Under the pieces are notes generated by a model. That model worked only from the letters and a program-made list of their open reading frames with translations. It was not told the origin of the DNA and ran no database searches. From Dyella amyloliquefaciens (lineage in GTDB: Bacteria > Pseudomonadota > Gammaproteobacteria > Xanthomonadales > Rhodanobacteraceae), in contig NZ_SAYT01000001.1 of NCBI RefSeq assembly GCF_004296575.1, positions 838,856 to 902,855 of the forward strand: a stretch of DNA of 64,000 bases, in the 5' to 3' direction. The position numbers were made by a program, and so were the translations under genes. This document shows, piece after piece, positions 33,427 through 42,577 of the stretch (position 1 is its first letter; every line of letters starts with the position of its first letter).

Positions 33427-34500
33427 TTATTTCTGGCCCAGGTACCGGTCGAAGAATTTCACGATGACCTCGTAGGCCTCCCTGGACTCCGGGATCTCCG
33501 GGTCGGAGAAGAACGAGTGCCACATGCCGTCCCAGACGTGCAGCTCGGTCTGGACGCCGGCCCGGACCAGCAGGGTCTGGCTCTGGACCACCGAACTCAT
33601 GGCCATGTCGCGGGTGCCGGTGATCAGCAGGGTGGGCGGGAACTGGGCCAGCAGGGCCGGCGACTGGCCCGGGAACACCATCGGGTCCGTGAGGCTGGCG
33701 CCCTTGAAGTAGGGCAGGTCGTTCAGTCGCAGCGGGTGCTCGGGCACGGCTTGGCCGTTGAGCAGCGGAGCGACGTAGACCGAGTCGCCCTCCATATTCA
33801 CCAGCGAGCCACAGAACGTGCCGATGGCGCCGGGCACGGGCAGCTTGCGGTCGATCAGCCGGGCCACCGCCTCGCCGGTCAGCACGCCGCCGGCAGAGCA
33901 GCCGTAGATGCCGATGTTGGCGGGCTTGTACTGCTTCAGCAGGGCTCGGTAGACCGCCTCCACGTCCTCGCTGGCGGCGGGGAACACCCGTTCCGGACCT
34001 TGGCGGTAGTCGACGCTGATCACCTTGATGTGGCCCAGGCTGGCGATCGGGATCGATTCCACCAGGCCCCCGCTGTGCGCGCCCCACAGGAAGGCGCCGC
34101 CGTGCAGGTTGATCAGCACGCGGTCGCGGTTCTGCGCCGAGATGCCGTCGGCCGGTTCGACCACGTCGGTGCCGACGCCGCCGATGGATGCCTTGTGCGT
34201 CTTCACCGCATAGAGCTTTTCCATACGGGCGGCGCGATCGCTGTTCATGCGGTCGTAGAACGCGCGGCTCTGCTCGATCGGGCCGGTGATGGGCGGCGCC
34301 TTGCTGCCGGCGGCGAGCATCTTCGGGAAAAAGGCACGCGCCTCTGGAGACGCAAAGCCGGAATAGGGCACCGCGATGCTGCCAGCGTGGATGCCGGCAT
34401 CCGCGCCCACCGTCGGCTGGTCCGGCTGCTGCGCCAGGGCGGCCAGTGGAAGCGTGAGGCACAGCGCCATGCAGGGCTTCAGCCAACGGGACCGCTTCAT
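33427..34500 (-). CDS. Exported alpha/beta hydrolase, HSL-type esterase
   Basis: Secreted esterase of the hormone-sensitive-lipase family (357 aa). A signal peptide ([19 protein letters not shown]) begins at the ATG at 34500, which overlaps the stop of the trehalase-family gene (ATGA). Landmarks are oxyanion motif LHGGAFLWG, nucleophile elbow GCSAGG, Asp near ITGTRDMAM and His in DGMWHSFF. As last gene of the sugar operon it may remove acyl groups from an acylated glycoside before the glycosidases act; this is inference. The longer open frame back to 34827 lies inside the neighbouring gene and is rejected as a start. Confidence 0.85.
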   Translation of the reverse strand: MKRSRWLKPCMALCLTLPLAALAQQPDQPTVGADAGIHAGSIAVPYSGFASPEARAFFPKMLAAGSKAPPITGPIEQSRAFYDRMNSDRAARMEKLYAVKTHKASIGGVGTDVVEPADGISAQNRDRVLINLHGGAFLWGAHSGGLVESIPIASLGHIKVISVDYRQGPERVFPAASEDVEAVYRALLKQYKPANIGIYGCSAGGVLTGEAVARLIDRKLPVPGAIGTFCGSLVNMEGDSVYVAPLLNGQAVPEHPLRLNDLPYFKGASLTDPMVFPGQSPALLAQFPPTLLITGTRDMAMSSVVQSQTLLVRAGVQTELHVWDGMWHSFFSDPEIPESREAYEVIVKFFDRYLGQK

Positions 34501-36236
34501 GGCAGCTTCTCCGGTGGTGCTGTCTCGGCAGGCTTGTTGACGGGCTGCGTAGCCGCGCCGCTGATCACCTGCTGCATCATCAGGTACACGCCATTGGTCC
34601 AGCCAAAGCCAACCACGTTCTCGCTGTAGCCGGCACTCACTTTCACGTCGGCGTTGCCGAGCACCATGTTGTATTTCTCGCGGATGGTGCCGTCGTCGGC
34701 CAGGCCCTGGTCCACGGTGGTGGTGAACTTGCCGGCGATGCGTTTGGCATCGTCGTGGAAGCCATAGGCGTCGAGGCCCGCCACGGCCAGCCAGTTGGTC
34801 GGCGCCCAGCCGAACGGGGCGCCCCACTGCACACCCTCCGCGCGGTTATCCATGCTCAGGCCGCCCTTGCGCTCGAAGATCGACAGCTTGCCGCGCACCT
34901 CGGCAGCCTGCTGCGCCGTGGCCGTGCCCGCCCACAGTGGGTAGAACGTGGTGACGTAGGGGTAAGGCGAAGGCTTGCCGGCCACGAAGTCGTAGTCGCG
35001 ATACATGCCGGCATCCTCGCGCCACAGATAGCGGTCCATCGCCTCGCGGCGTGCCTCGGCGGCCCGTGCCCAGCGGTCGGCATCGCCGGCCTTGCCCAGT
35101 TGCAGGGCGAGGGCGCGCAGGTCGAGCTCGTAGCGGTAGAGCAGGCTGTTGAGGCTGACATCGGCGTAGTGATGGGTCGAGCCACCGAACGGTCCGAAAT
35201 GCGCGTTGGTGTCGAAGCCCGATTCGCGCATGGCGCGATCGCCGTGGTAGTAGTCGGCGGTGAGGCGATAGCCGTCCACCCACGCGCCTTCACAGACCTT
35301 CGAGGCGCGCACGTCGCAGCTGCTGTCCTTGAGCCTGGCGGCTTCGGCGTCGTCAGGATGCTCGGAAGCCTTGAGCAGGTAACCGGGATCCTGCGACGAA
35401 TGAGCACGCAGCCAGCGGATCACGCCCTTGTAGTACTCGCTGTCCTTCGCCTCCAGCACGGGGCCGCTGCCGAGGTCGTAATAGCGCGCGAGACCGGTAT
35501 CGCCGGCGCGATGCTCCGGGCGCGTCCATATCTCGTAGTTGCGCACGGCCAGCGGGTAGGCCTGTGTCAGCCATTGCAGCCGCGCATCGGCATTCGGGAA
35601 TGCTTTGGGATCACCGAGTACGGCGACCATCATCTGGGTGAGGAACGGCGGCTGCGAGCGACTGAGGTAATAGGTGCGATTGGCATTGAGTACGCCGCCG
35701 TAGTGCTCCACCTCGAACAGGGCGTTGTCGACCATGTTCTTCGCCATGTCGATGCGATGGTCGGCCACCAGGCCCAGCAGGATGAAGTAACTGTCCCAGC
35801 CGTACATCTCGTTGAAGAAGCCGCCTGGCACCACGTACGGATGGGGCAGGTAGAGCAGGCCTTGCTGGGGCAGCGCGTTGGTGTCGATGTCGCCGAGCTG
35901 TTGCACCTTGTGCGGCAGCGGGCGCACGTCCACGCCGCAGCGCTTGCCTACTTCCGCCACCTCCGATGGCACCGGCATGTCGGCAGGCACGTACAGCACC
36001 GGATGACTGTCGACCTTGGTGTCAGTGAGTGCCGCGCAGTCCTCCTGCGAGCGTGTCAGCGTGGTCCAGGCGTGGTCGATGTAGGCACGCGTCCTGGCCG
36101 GGTCGGGCGTGGCCGCCATCGACGCCACCGCAAAGGTGCTGGCAAGGGCGAGCGCGACGACACGAAGCCCGATACGGCAAGAATGCTGCGGCGCCAACGT
36201 GTCTGGGCGAAGGGACGAGCTGTGTGGGCCGGTCAT
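34497..36236 (-). CDS. GH37 trehalase-family glycosidase, exported
   Basis: Glycoside hydrolase family 37 (579 aa) with a signal peptide (VVALALASTFAVASMA). Family signature 1 is well kept (PGGFFNEMYGWDSYF), as is the catalytic Asp context ESGFD. Signature 2, normally QWDxPxGWAP, reads QWGAPFGWAP, with Asp replaced by Gly. The usual reaction is hydrolysis of trehalose to two glucoses in the periplasm. The substitution and the GH65 neighbours leave room for another alpha-glucoside. The start at 36236 overlaps the stop of the GH65 hydrolase (ATGA), so this sits in a tightly coupled operon. Length is normal for periplasmic trehalases. Confidence 0.85.
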   Translation of the reverse strand: MTGPHSSSLRPDTLAPQHSCRIGLRVVALALASTFAVASMAATPDPARTRAYIDHAWTTLTRSQEDCAALTDTKVDSHPVLYVPADMPVPSEVAEVGKRCGVDVRPLPHKVQQLGDIDTNALPQQGLLYLPHPYVVPGGFFNEMYGWDSYFILLGLVADHRIDMAKNMVDNALFEVEHYGGVLNANRTYYLSRSQPPFLTQMMVAVLGDPKAFPNADARLQWLTQAYPLAVRNYEIWTRPEHRAGDTGLARYYDLGSGPVLEAKDSEYYKGVIRWLRAHSSQDPGYLLKASEHPDDAEAARLKDSSCDVRASKVCEGAWVDGYRLTADYYHGDRAMRESGFDTNAHFGPFGGSTHHYADVSLNSLLYRYELDLRALALQLGKAGDADRWARAAEARREAMDRYLWREDAGMYRDYDFVAGKPSPYPYVTTFYPLWAGTATAQQAAEVRGKLSIFERKGGLSMDNRAEGVQWGAPFGWAPTNWLAVAGLDAYGFHDDAKRIAGKFTTTVDQGLADDGTIREKYNMVLGNADVKVSAGYSENVVGFGWTNGVYLMMQQVISGAATQPVNKPAETAPPEKLP

Positions 36237-38545
36237 GGCTGCTCCCTGGTCGTGGCGTGAGGATCGGAAGTCGGTGTATCGGCGCTGCGACGGATCAGGC
36301 GCGGCTGCCCCTGACCGTCCCGGTCCACCGTGATGTCGCGTCGCTGCCCCCGGAACATGATGTGCTTCAACGTCATCGAGCGCCAATGATCGGGCAGCAT
36401 TGGTGCATAAGCCGTCACCAGGCCCTCGTCGCGGATGCGCAGGCCGCTGAAGCCGTAGAGGATGTTCTGCAGCAGGCCGCCGCTGGCGGTCATGAAGTAG
36501 CCGGTGTTGTTGGTGGCCGTTTCGGTGCGCACGTTGAACGGCGGCTTGAGCACGTTGGCAGTGATGTTGCGCGTATACCAGTCACTGGCCGCCGCGGCGT
36601 CGCCGGCCGTGGCCGCGGCGATCGATAGCGGCATCAGGCCCATGCTGTTGGGGTCGCGGCTGGAGCGGGTGATAGGCGCGATCGAATAGTCGTAGTTGCG
36701 TCGCCGCGTCTGCGCATCCATCGGCAGGTCCAGCGACGGGTTGCTCAGCATCGGCAGCGAACTGCCGCCCCACGAGTCGATGTCGTGTGGCACCGAGGCG
36801 TCGAAGTCGAGGTGATGGCCCTCCTTCTCGTCGAACGGCAGCACCAGTCCATCGGCCACCTTGGCCCACTGGGGATCGGGCGTTTCGCCCATCAGGCTCG
36901 CCGCCTGCGTAGCGATGCGCAGCACCTTCTGTGCGGCGGCGTTGGTGAAGGTGTCGTTCGGGACGTCGGCGTAGTCCTCATCCACCGACGTGACGTGCTG
37001 GATCTCGTAATGCTGCGTGGCTTGCACGTAGGTGGCGCGGCTGGCCCAGAAATCGGCGACGGCGCGGATCACCGGCCAGCCGTGCTGCTTCAGCCAGCCG
37101 CGATCCTGCGTGGCCAGGTAGTACTGCCATTGCGCGATGGCGACATCGGCGTTGACGTGGATCTCGCGTTCGTCCAGCACCCAGGCGAAATGTGGCGTCT
37201 GCGAGCTGCCATTGTCGGGGTCGGCCTCCCACGGGTACATCGCGCCGCGCAGGCCGCGTCCCTTCGCGCGCTTCTGAGCGGCGGGCAATGTCTCGCTGCG
37301 GAACATCACCAGCGACTTCGCGCGTTCGGGATGAAGCAACAGCAGTGCGGGAAACACCCAGGTATCGCTGTCCCAGAACACATGGCCGGTGTAGCCGGGC
37401 GTCATGCCGCAGGCGCCGATCGGCCACGCGGTATCCGGCGCGGCGTTGGACAGCAGGTAGTAAAGATCCGAGTGGACGATCTGCTGCGACTTGGGGTCGC
37501 CATCGATCACGATGTCGGACTTCCACAACGCATGCCACGCATCGCGATGTTGTTGGAGCATCGCATCGAAGCCGGCCTTGCGTGCGTCGATGGCCAGCGC
37601 CAGGTCCTGCTTCGCATCGCCGCCCCAGCGTTCACGCGAGGCGGCGACGAACTTGGTGAAGGCGTAAGTCTTGCCCTTCTTCACCATCGCGCGCAGCTCA
37701 AGCGAGAGTTTGTAGTCGGTGTGGTGAAGCTTCACGTCGCTCGGCTGCATGCCCGCCGGCAGCGCGATCGCCACGGCCTCGGCCATGGCGTGGCCTTGCT
37801 CAGCCCTGCCGTCCAGCCACAACGTCAGCGCCCTGGTGTCGCCATCGGCCGCCAGTACATGCGTATCCCCGTGATACCAGAGCGGCGCACGGTCCGGCAC
37901 ATCGGGAGGTATCGCCTTGAGCTTCAGGTTATGCGCGGCGACGGTTTCCTGCATCTGCGGCCCGTCGATCTCGCCGAGGGCGAAGCGCGGCTGATGCGGC
38001 GCCCACAGGTCTAGCGCGAAGGAGAGCTGCGCCTCGCCATCGAAGTCCGGCGTGATGGTGAACCGGCTGGCGGCCAGGTGCGGCGATGCCTGGCTGACCA
38101 GAGACACCACCTCGATGTCCGTGCTCTTGCGACCGTCGACATAGCGATAGCGGGTGGTGAGCGTGCCATCGTGCATGTCCAGCACTTGGCGGTAGTCGCG
38201 AAAGCGAGCGCCGTCCATGTCCACCTGGTTAAGCCAGAACTGGCCGGCGTGGGACGGGCCCGTGCTGTAGTCGATGCCGGTCCAGCCAGGAATCGCGGCG
38301 GGACGCGACACGTCGCCCTTTGCGTAGTCCATGAAACCGATCATGTACGACAGGTTGCCTTCGGTCCCGCGCGGAGAGGTGAGCGTGGAAAAGAAACCAT
38401 TGCCGAGCTGGCCGGGAAAGTAGTTGGCGAGATCCTTCTCCGTCGCAGTGAGCAGAAAGCTCGCGTCGGTGGCGTGGCATCCGCCGGCCATCAGAAGTCC
38501 GCCGATGAGGGCGGTCACGAAGCTTGGCAGATGGCGTCGATGCAT
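36233..38545 (-). CDS. GH65 family glycoside hydrolase, exported
   Basis: Family GH65 protein (770 aa) with an N-terminal export signal (FVTALIGGLLMAGGCHA; the Cys could make it a lipoprotein). Clear GH65 parts are the beta-sandwich N-domain (YFPGQLGNGFFSTLTSPRG), GHVFWDSDTWVFPALLLLHP, the acid region SVDEDYADVPND (Glu in the place of the GPDEY motif of phosphorylases) and NNTGYFMTASGGLLQNILYGFSGL. The HDSxLS phosphate-binding motif of GH65 phosphorylases is not seen. An upstream Glu (NVRTETATNN) may serve as base, so I read it as a hydrolase, akin to kojibiose hydrolases or acid trehalases. The substrate is uncertain. It lies 134 bp downstream of the MFS gene. Confidence 0.83.
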   Translation of the reverse strand: MHRRHLPSFVTALIGGLLMAGGCHATDASFLLTATEKDLANYFPGQLGNGFFSTLTSPRGTEGNLSYMIGFMDYAKGDVSRPAAIPGWTGIDYSTGPSHAGQFWLNQVDMDGARFRDYRQVLDMHDGTLTTRYRYVDGRKSTDIEVVSLVSQASPHLAASRFTITPDFDGEAQLSFALDLWAPHQPRFALGEIDGPQMQETVAAHNLKLKAIPPDVPDRAPLWYHGDTHVLAADGDTRALTLWLDGRAEQGHAMAEAVAIALPAGMQPSDVKLHHTDYKLSLELRAMVKKGKTYAFTKFVAASRERWGGDAKQDLALAIDARKAGFDAMLQQHRDAWHALWKSDIVIDGDPKSQQIVHSDLYYLLSNAAPDTAWPIGACGMTPGYTGHVFWDSDTWVFPALLLLHPERAKSLVMFRSETLPAAQKRAKGRGLRGAMYPWEADPDNGSSQTPHFAWVLDEREIHVNADVAIAQWQYYLATQDRGWLKQHGWPVIRAVADFWASRATYVQATQHYEIQHVTSVDEDYADVPNDTFTNAAAQKVLRIATQAASLMGETPDPQWAKVADGLVLPFDEKEGHHLDFDASVPHDIDSWGGSSLPMLSNPSLDLPMDAQTRRRNYDYSIAPITRSSRDPNSMGLMPLSIAAATAGDAAAASDWYTRNITANVLKPPFNVRTETATNNTGYFMTASGGLLQNILYGFSGLRIRDEGLVTAYAPMLPDHWRSMTLKHIMFRGQRRDITVDRDGQGQPRLIRRSADTPTSDPHATTREQP

Positions 38546-38679
38546 CGTTGGCTATCCTGGGTTAGGAGGCAGAAACATGGATCTTCCGCCGCGACGAACC
38601 ACGGTGAGCTGCGGTCAGGTTCGCCTCATCGCCATTGCCGCGCCGCGTGGCGAGGCCGGGCGCTGAGGCAGGGCTAAGC

Positions 38680-39939
38680 TCATGCAGCGCCTTCAGGCGC
38701 CAGTGGTGCCGGTATGGCGCGATCGGTTTCGCGCTTGAAGAAGAACAGCGTCACCAGGATCAGCGTCATCGGCAGCAGCGAGAAATAGAACGCGTGGATG
38801 CCACCGAAGCTGGAGAACACCAGTGCGGTGATGCGCGAGCCCAGCGTGCCGCCCAGCGCGGAGAAGATCACGATCAGGCCGGTCATCGACGCGTGGGAAG
38901 GCTTGGGCAGCGAGCTCAGCGCCACCGAATTGATTACGGGATAAATCGGCGCCATCAGCAGGCCGATCAAGGGAATGAGATAAGCCGCGAGCGGTGCGTT
39001 GAACCAGCCGGTATCGGCCGACACGGTGGCCTCGCGTGCAAGCGGCAGCACCAGCACAATCAGCGCCGCCATGCCGACCACGCACAGGTTGAGCAGCACG
39101 TGCCAGGGCATGCGACGCAGCAGTTGCCCGGCGAGGATGCGGCCCAGCGCGGTGGCGCCGGCGAGGATGCTCGCCATCTGGATACTCATCGCATTGGGCA
39201 GCTTGAGGATCTCGTTGTTGAACGTCGGCAGCCAGGTGCTGAAGCTCTGTTCGATCAGCACGTAGAGGAAGGCCGAGAGCAGGAATACGTAGACCAGCGT
39301 GCGCATCAGCAGTCGATACATCTGCCGGAACGCCTGGCCCATCGACGATGCCGTGCCGCCATGCGCCGCCGACTCGTCGAGATTCGCGCCCCACAGCAGC
39401 ACTACGGTGCCGAAGCACATCGCCGACAGCACCCAGTACACGTTGAACCACGACGGGTTTTCAGGGTGGGCGTGGTCGATGAATGCGCTGAACAGCCAGC
39501 CGCTCGCCAGCACGCCCAGCATGAATAGGCCTTCGATGGTGTTGGTGAGACGACCGTGCTCCACCTTGTCGTTCGTGAGCAGGCCGATCGAGGAATACAC
39601 GGAGACCTTCGCCAGCGCGAACGACACGCCGACGCAGGTGAACAGCAATTCGGTGGTGTGGAAACTTGGATAGAGCGGCATCAGCGCGCACGCGCTACCT
39701 ACGATCACCAGCGCGAGGATCATGGCGCGGCGATAGCCCAGCTTGGGCAGGAAGGACGCCACCAGGAACGAGGTGACGGCAATCGGAAGGTCCTTGAACA
39801 GTTCGAGCAGGCTGGCCTGCGGCTTGTCGATGCCGAAAGTCTGGATGGACTGCAGGATGACGGTGCCCACGCTGTTCAGCAGGATCGCGAAGACCATGTA
39901 AATCGTCGCCAGCGCGGCGATCATGCGGTACCGGTTCAT
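38680..39939 (-). CDS. MFS sugar transporter
   Basis: Major facilitator transporter (419 aa) with twelve predicted helices, e.g. MIAALATIYMVFAILLNSVG, MILALVIVGSACALMPLY and YLIPLIGLLMAPIYPVINSV. The last segment, with its PxYPxxxS pattern, resembles sugar-transporting FHS-type members. I chose the ATG at 39939 (MNRYRMIAAL) with GAGGTGGGG just upstream; the longer frame to 39984 lies towards the TonB gene terminator. It probably brings the sugar released in the periplasm across the inner membrane, to the cytoplasmic GH65 phosphorylase. The substrate is inferred from neighbours only. Confidence 0.85.
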   Translation of the reverse strand: MNRYRMIAALATIYMVFAILLNSVGTVILQSIQTFGIDKPQASLLELFKDLPIAVTSFLVASFLPKLGYRRAMILALVIVGSACALMPLYPSFHTTELLFTCVGVSFALAKVSVYSSIGLLTNDKVEHGRLTNTIEGLFMLGVLASGWLFSAFIDHAHPENPSWFNVYWVLSAMCFGTVVLLWGANLDESAAHGGTASSMGQAFRQMYRLLMRTLVYVFLLSAFLYVLIEQSFSTWLPTFNNEILKLPNAMSIQMASILAGATALGRILAGQLLRRMPWHVLLNLCVVGMAALIVLVLPLAREATVSADTGWFNAPLAAYLIPLIGLLMAPIYPVINSVALSSLPKPSHASMTGLIVIFSALGGTLGSRITALVFSSFGGIHAFYFSLLPMTLILVTLFFFKRETDRAIPAPLAPEGAA

Positions 39940-39962
39940 CCCCACCTCGTTTGACCAGGCCC

Positions 39963-40004
39963 AAAAAGGTTCCGGGGCCGACACGGTGTCGGTGGCCCCG
40001 GAAC
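39963..40004 (-). terminator. Hairpin after the TonB receptor gene
   Basis: Arms GTTCCGGGGCC (39969-39979) and GGCCCCGGAAC (39994-40004) enclose a second small stem GACAC/GTGTC. On the minus strand a CTTTTTGG run follows. It could attenuate transcription between the receptor gene and the transporter gene rather than stop it completely. Confidence 0.7.
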
Positions 40005-40023
40005 AGTCGAGGGAAGTGCTCTC

Positions 40024-42546
40024 TTAGAACTTGTACTTCACGGACACATTCACCTCACGACCTTCCAGCGGTCGGGCCAGGATCACGCCATCGGAACCTG
40101 CCGCCGAACCGAAGATACGCGAGTTGCTCTCGGTGAGGCCCAGCTGGTTCGTCATGTTGGTGCCCTGCAGGCGCAGTTCCCAGTTCTGCTGGATGTTGGC
40201 CACGATACCGAAGTCGAGCGTGTAGTAGGTGCCGAGCTGCTGCAGGCCGGACTGATCCTGCGTATGCGGACCCACATAGGTGTAGGTCACGAAGGCCAGC
40301 ACATCGCCCCACGAGAACGGCATGTCGTAGCTCGGGGTGAACATGTAGCGGTGCTTCGGCTGGCGCTGCAGCTGCACGCCGTCGATGTAGGCGCAGCCGT
40401 TGCCGGCCACCTGGTTCACGTACGGGATACAGGCCGAGTAGTGCGAGTAATGGCCGTCGAGGTAGTTGGCCACCAGCTGCAGCTTCAGGTGATCGATCGG
40501 CGTGACCGCACCCACCAGGTTGACGCCCTTCGAGTCCGAACCGTACAGCAGCGGCTGGCCGACCGGCACGCCTTCGCCGTTGGTCGGCTGGTAGGGCAGG
40601 CCGTTGAACTGGCGGTGGTAGGCGCTGATGTCCGCGTAGACGTACTTGTTCTGGAACTTGAAGCCGCCTTCGAAGTTCTGGACCTTCTGCAGCGGCGGCG
40701 TGTTGCCGGTGGTGTTGCCGCGCAGCGCGTTGTCGAAGTCACCAAAGTGCGCACCCTTGTTGGCGCGGACGTACACCGACATCTGGTCGGTGATCTCGTA
40801 GTTCACGCCGAACGTCCACGAGGTGTGGGTCTTGTCGTAGTTGGTGGTGGCGAAGGTGCCGTTGCAGACCGGCACGGCATTGTCGTAATCGGTGAGCGGA
40901 TTGCCGTCGAGATCCCTGTTGGTGGTGTTGCACACGTGCAGGGTGGAATCCTGGTTCTCCACGCGAGCGCCCACGTCGATCAGCCACTTGTCGATGCGCC
41001 AGGAGTCGGTGAGGTAGAACGCCTTGTTGGTCGACTGGCCGTGCTCGGTGATGTTGTAGGAGCCGTAGTCGAGCAGGCCCTGGTAATCGGTGAGCTGGTG
41101 GGTCAGGCCGTCCTTGCCGACATAGCTGACCTGGATGGGTCGCGCGTTCGGCGTATTGGTCATCAGCATCTGGTTGCCGAGGTTCCACTCATCGTTGTCG
41201 GTGTAGTGGGCCAGGTACAGGCCGGCAGTAAGCGTATTGCCTTCGAAGATTTCCTTGCTGATGTGGAAATCGTTGTTGACGTTCTTCAGGTGCTTGTGGA
41301 TGAACCACCAGCCCTGGTGGATCACGCTCTGGTTCGGATCGACCGTGCCGCCGCCGTTGACGTAGGTGGCCTTGGCCGAGCCGGCCGGCAACGCAAAGCC
41401 GCCGAAGTCGGTGCTGAGGTTGTACAGCTCGTCATCGAGGCTGGCCGGGTTGGTGCCCGAGAAAAGCGCATTGGTGTCGACGTCGCCGCCATCGATGAGG
41501 AACTTGTCCGAGATGTTCCAGCCGTCGCCCAGGTCGTAGTCGAAATTCATGCCGATGAAGCTGAACTTCGCGCCGCGGCCGTTGGCCAGGTTCGCGCTGG
41601 TGCCGCCACCGGGGTAGCCCGGCAGGTTCACATGCTGGATGTACTTGCTGTTGTACGTGTCGGTGAGCGGATCAAAGCCCGGGTAGGCGCTGAAGTTGTC
41701 GGTGCCGGTCTGGATCAGCGGGATCGGCGTGATGAACTGGTTGCGGTCGTTGAGCTGGCGGGCGTAGAACACCAGCGAGCCGTTGTCCATGTCATGCGAG
41801 ATCGTGGCGGTGAACTGGCCACCCTTGTCGGCCGGATAGCCCGGGCTGCGCACACCGTCCGAATCGCGGTAGAAGCCGCCGATGCTGCCGTACCACTTGT
41901 TTCCCAGCGGGAAGCCGAGGAAGCCATCCGTGCGCCACAGGCCTTCGTTGCCGTAGGTCATGCCGATGCTGCCGCTCGGCACATCGGTACCCTGCTTGAG
42001 GATGAAGTTGGCGGTGGCGCCCATCTGGCCATCGCCGTACATCACCGACGGACCACCCTGCAGGATTTCCGCGCGCTCGACGGTGTCGTCGAGGCGGAAG
42101 ATCGAGGTGGTTTCGAAGAACGAGAGCGTGGGCATGCCGTACAGCGGCGAACCCATCATCTGCGTGGTGAAGAACGGTGCGTCGCCGCCGCCCGGGAAGC
42201 CGGCGATTTCGATGTTCGCGCCGGTCTGGCCGCCGGTGGATTCAGGCCACATGCCCGGCGACACCTTCAACAGGTCGGCCGTGCTCTTGGGGTTGGCTTC
42301 CTTGATCTGCTCGGCGCTGACGCTGACCACCGAGTAGCTGGCGTCGATCTTCTTCAGGCCGCCTGCCGCGGACGTACCCGTGACCACCACCTGGTCGAGC
42401 GTCTTGGCGCTTTTGGCGTCCGTGGGAGCGGCAGGCGCCGGCCCCTGATTCTGCGGTGTTGCGTCCTGAGCGTGCGTTGCGCCTACCGCCAAGGCGGTGA
42501 AGATCGCGGCTGCGAGTAACTGTCGGGTGATGCCTTGCGTGTTCAT
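40024..42546 (-). CDS. TonB-dependent outer-membrane receptor
   Basis: TonB-dependent transporter (840 aa). Signal peptide (LLAAAIFTALAVGATHAQ), TonB-box-like segment (DQVVVTGT), plug domain (SAEQIKEANPKSTADLLKVSPGMW split as SAEQIKEANPKS and ADLLKVSPGM) and a 22-strand barrel ending in the aromatic terminus VSVKYKF. It belongs to the Xanthomonas-type receptors found beside glycoside hydrolases and should import an oligosaccharide or modified alpha-glucoside. The ATG at 42546 begins the signal peptide; the upstream in-frame extension is arginine-rich and not plausible. It follows the GH65-mutase fusion by 31 bp. Confidence 0.92.
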   Translation of the reverse strand: MNTQGITRQLLAAAIFTALAVGATHAQDATPQNQGPAPAAPTDAKSAKTLDQVVVTGTSAAGGLKKIDASYSVVSVSAEQIKEANPKSTADLLKVSPGMWPESTGGQTGANIEIAGFPGGGDAPFFTTQMMGSPLYGMPTLSFFETTSIFRLDDTVERAEILQGGPSVMYGDGQMGATANFILKQGTDVPSGSIGMTYGNEGLWRTDGFLGFPLGNKWYGSIGGFYRDSDGVRSPGYPADKGGQFTATISHDMDNGSLVFYARQLNDRNQFITPIPLIQTGTDNFSAYPGFDPLTDTYNSKYIQHVNLPGYPGGGTSANLANGRGAKFSFIGMNFDYDLGDGWNISDKFLIDGGDVDTNALFSGTNPASLDDELYNLSTDFGGFALPAGSAKATYVNGGGTVDPNQSVIHQGWWFIHKHLKNVNNDFHISKEIFEGNTLTAGLYLAHYTDNDEWNLGNQMLMTNTPNARPIQVSYVGKDGLTHQLTDYQGLLDYGSYNITEHGQSTNKAFYLTDSWRIDKWLIDVGARVENQDSTLHVCNTTNRDLDGNPLTDYDNAVPVCNGTFATTNYDKTHTSWTFGVNYEITDQMSVYVRANKGAHFGDFDNALRGNTTGNTPPLQKVQNFEGGFKFQNKYVYADISAYHRQFNGLPYQPTNGEGVPVGQPLLYGSDSKGVNLVGAVTPIDHLKLQLVANYLDGHYSHYSACIPYVNQVAGNGCAYIDGVQLQRQPKHRYMFTPSYDMPFSWGDVLAFVTYTYVGPHTQDQSGLQQLGTYYTLDFGIVANIQQNWELRLQGTNMTNQLGLTESNSRIFGSAAGSDGVILARPLEGREVNVSVKYKF

Positions 42547-42577
42547 GGTCGTGCCTCCCCGCCCAAATCGGGCCACT

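Noticed and set aside
40264-42519. Open frame of 751 codons on the plus strand opposite the TonB receptor
   Set aside because: Antisense shadow; the Val/Arg/Glu/His-rich translation has no known domain, while the opposite strand is a clear receptor.
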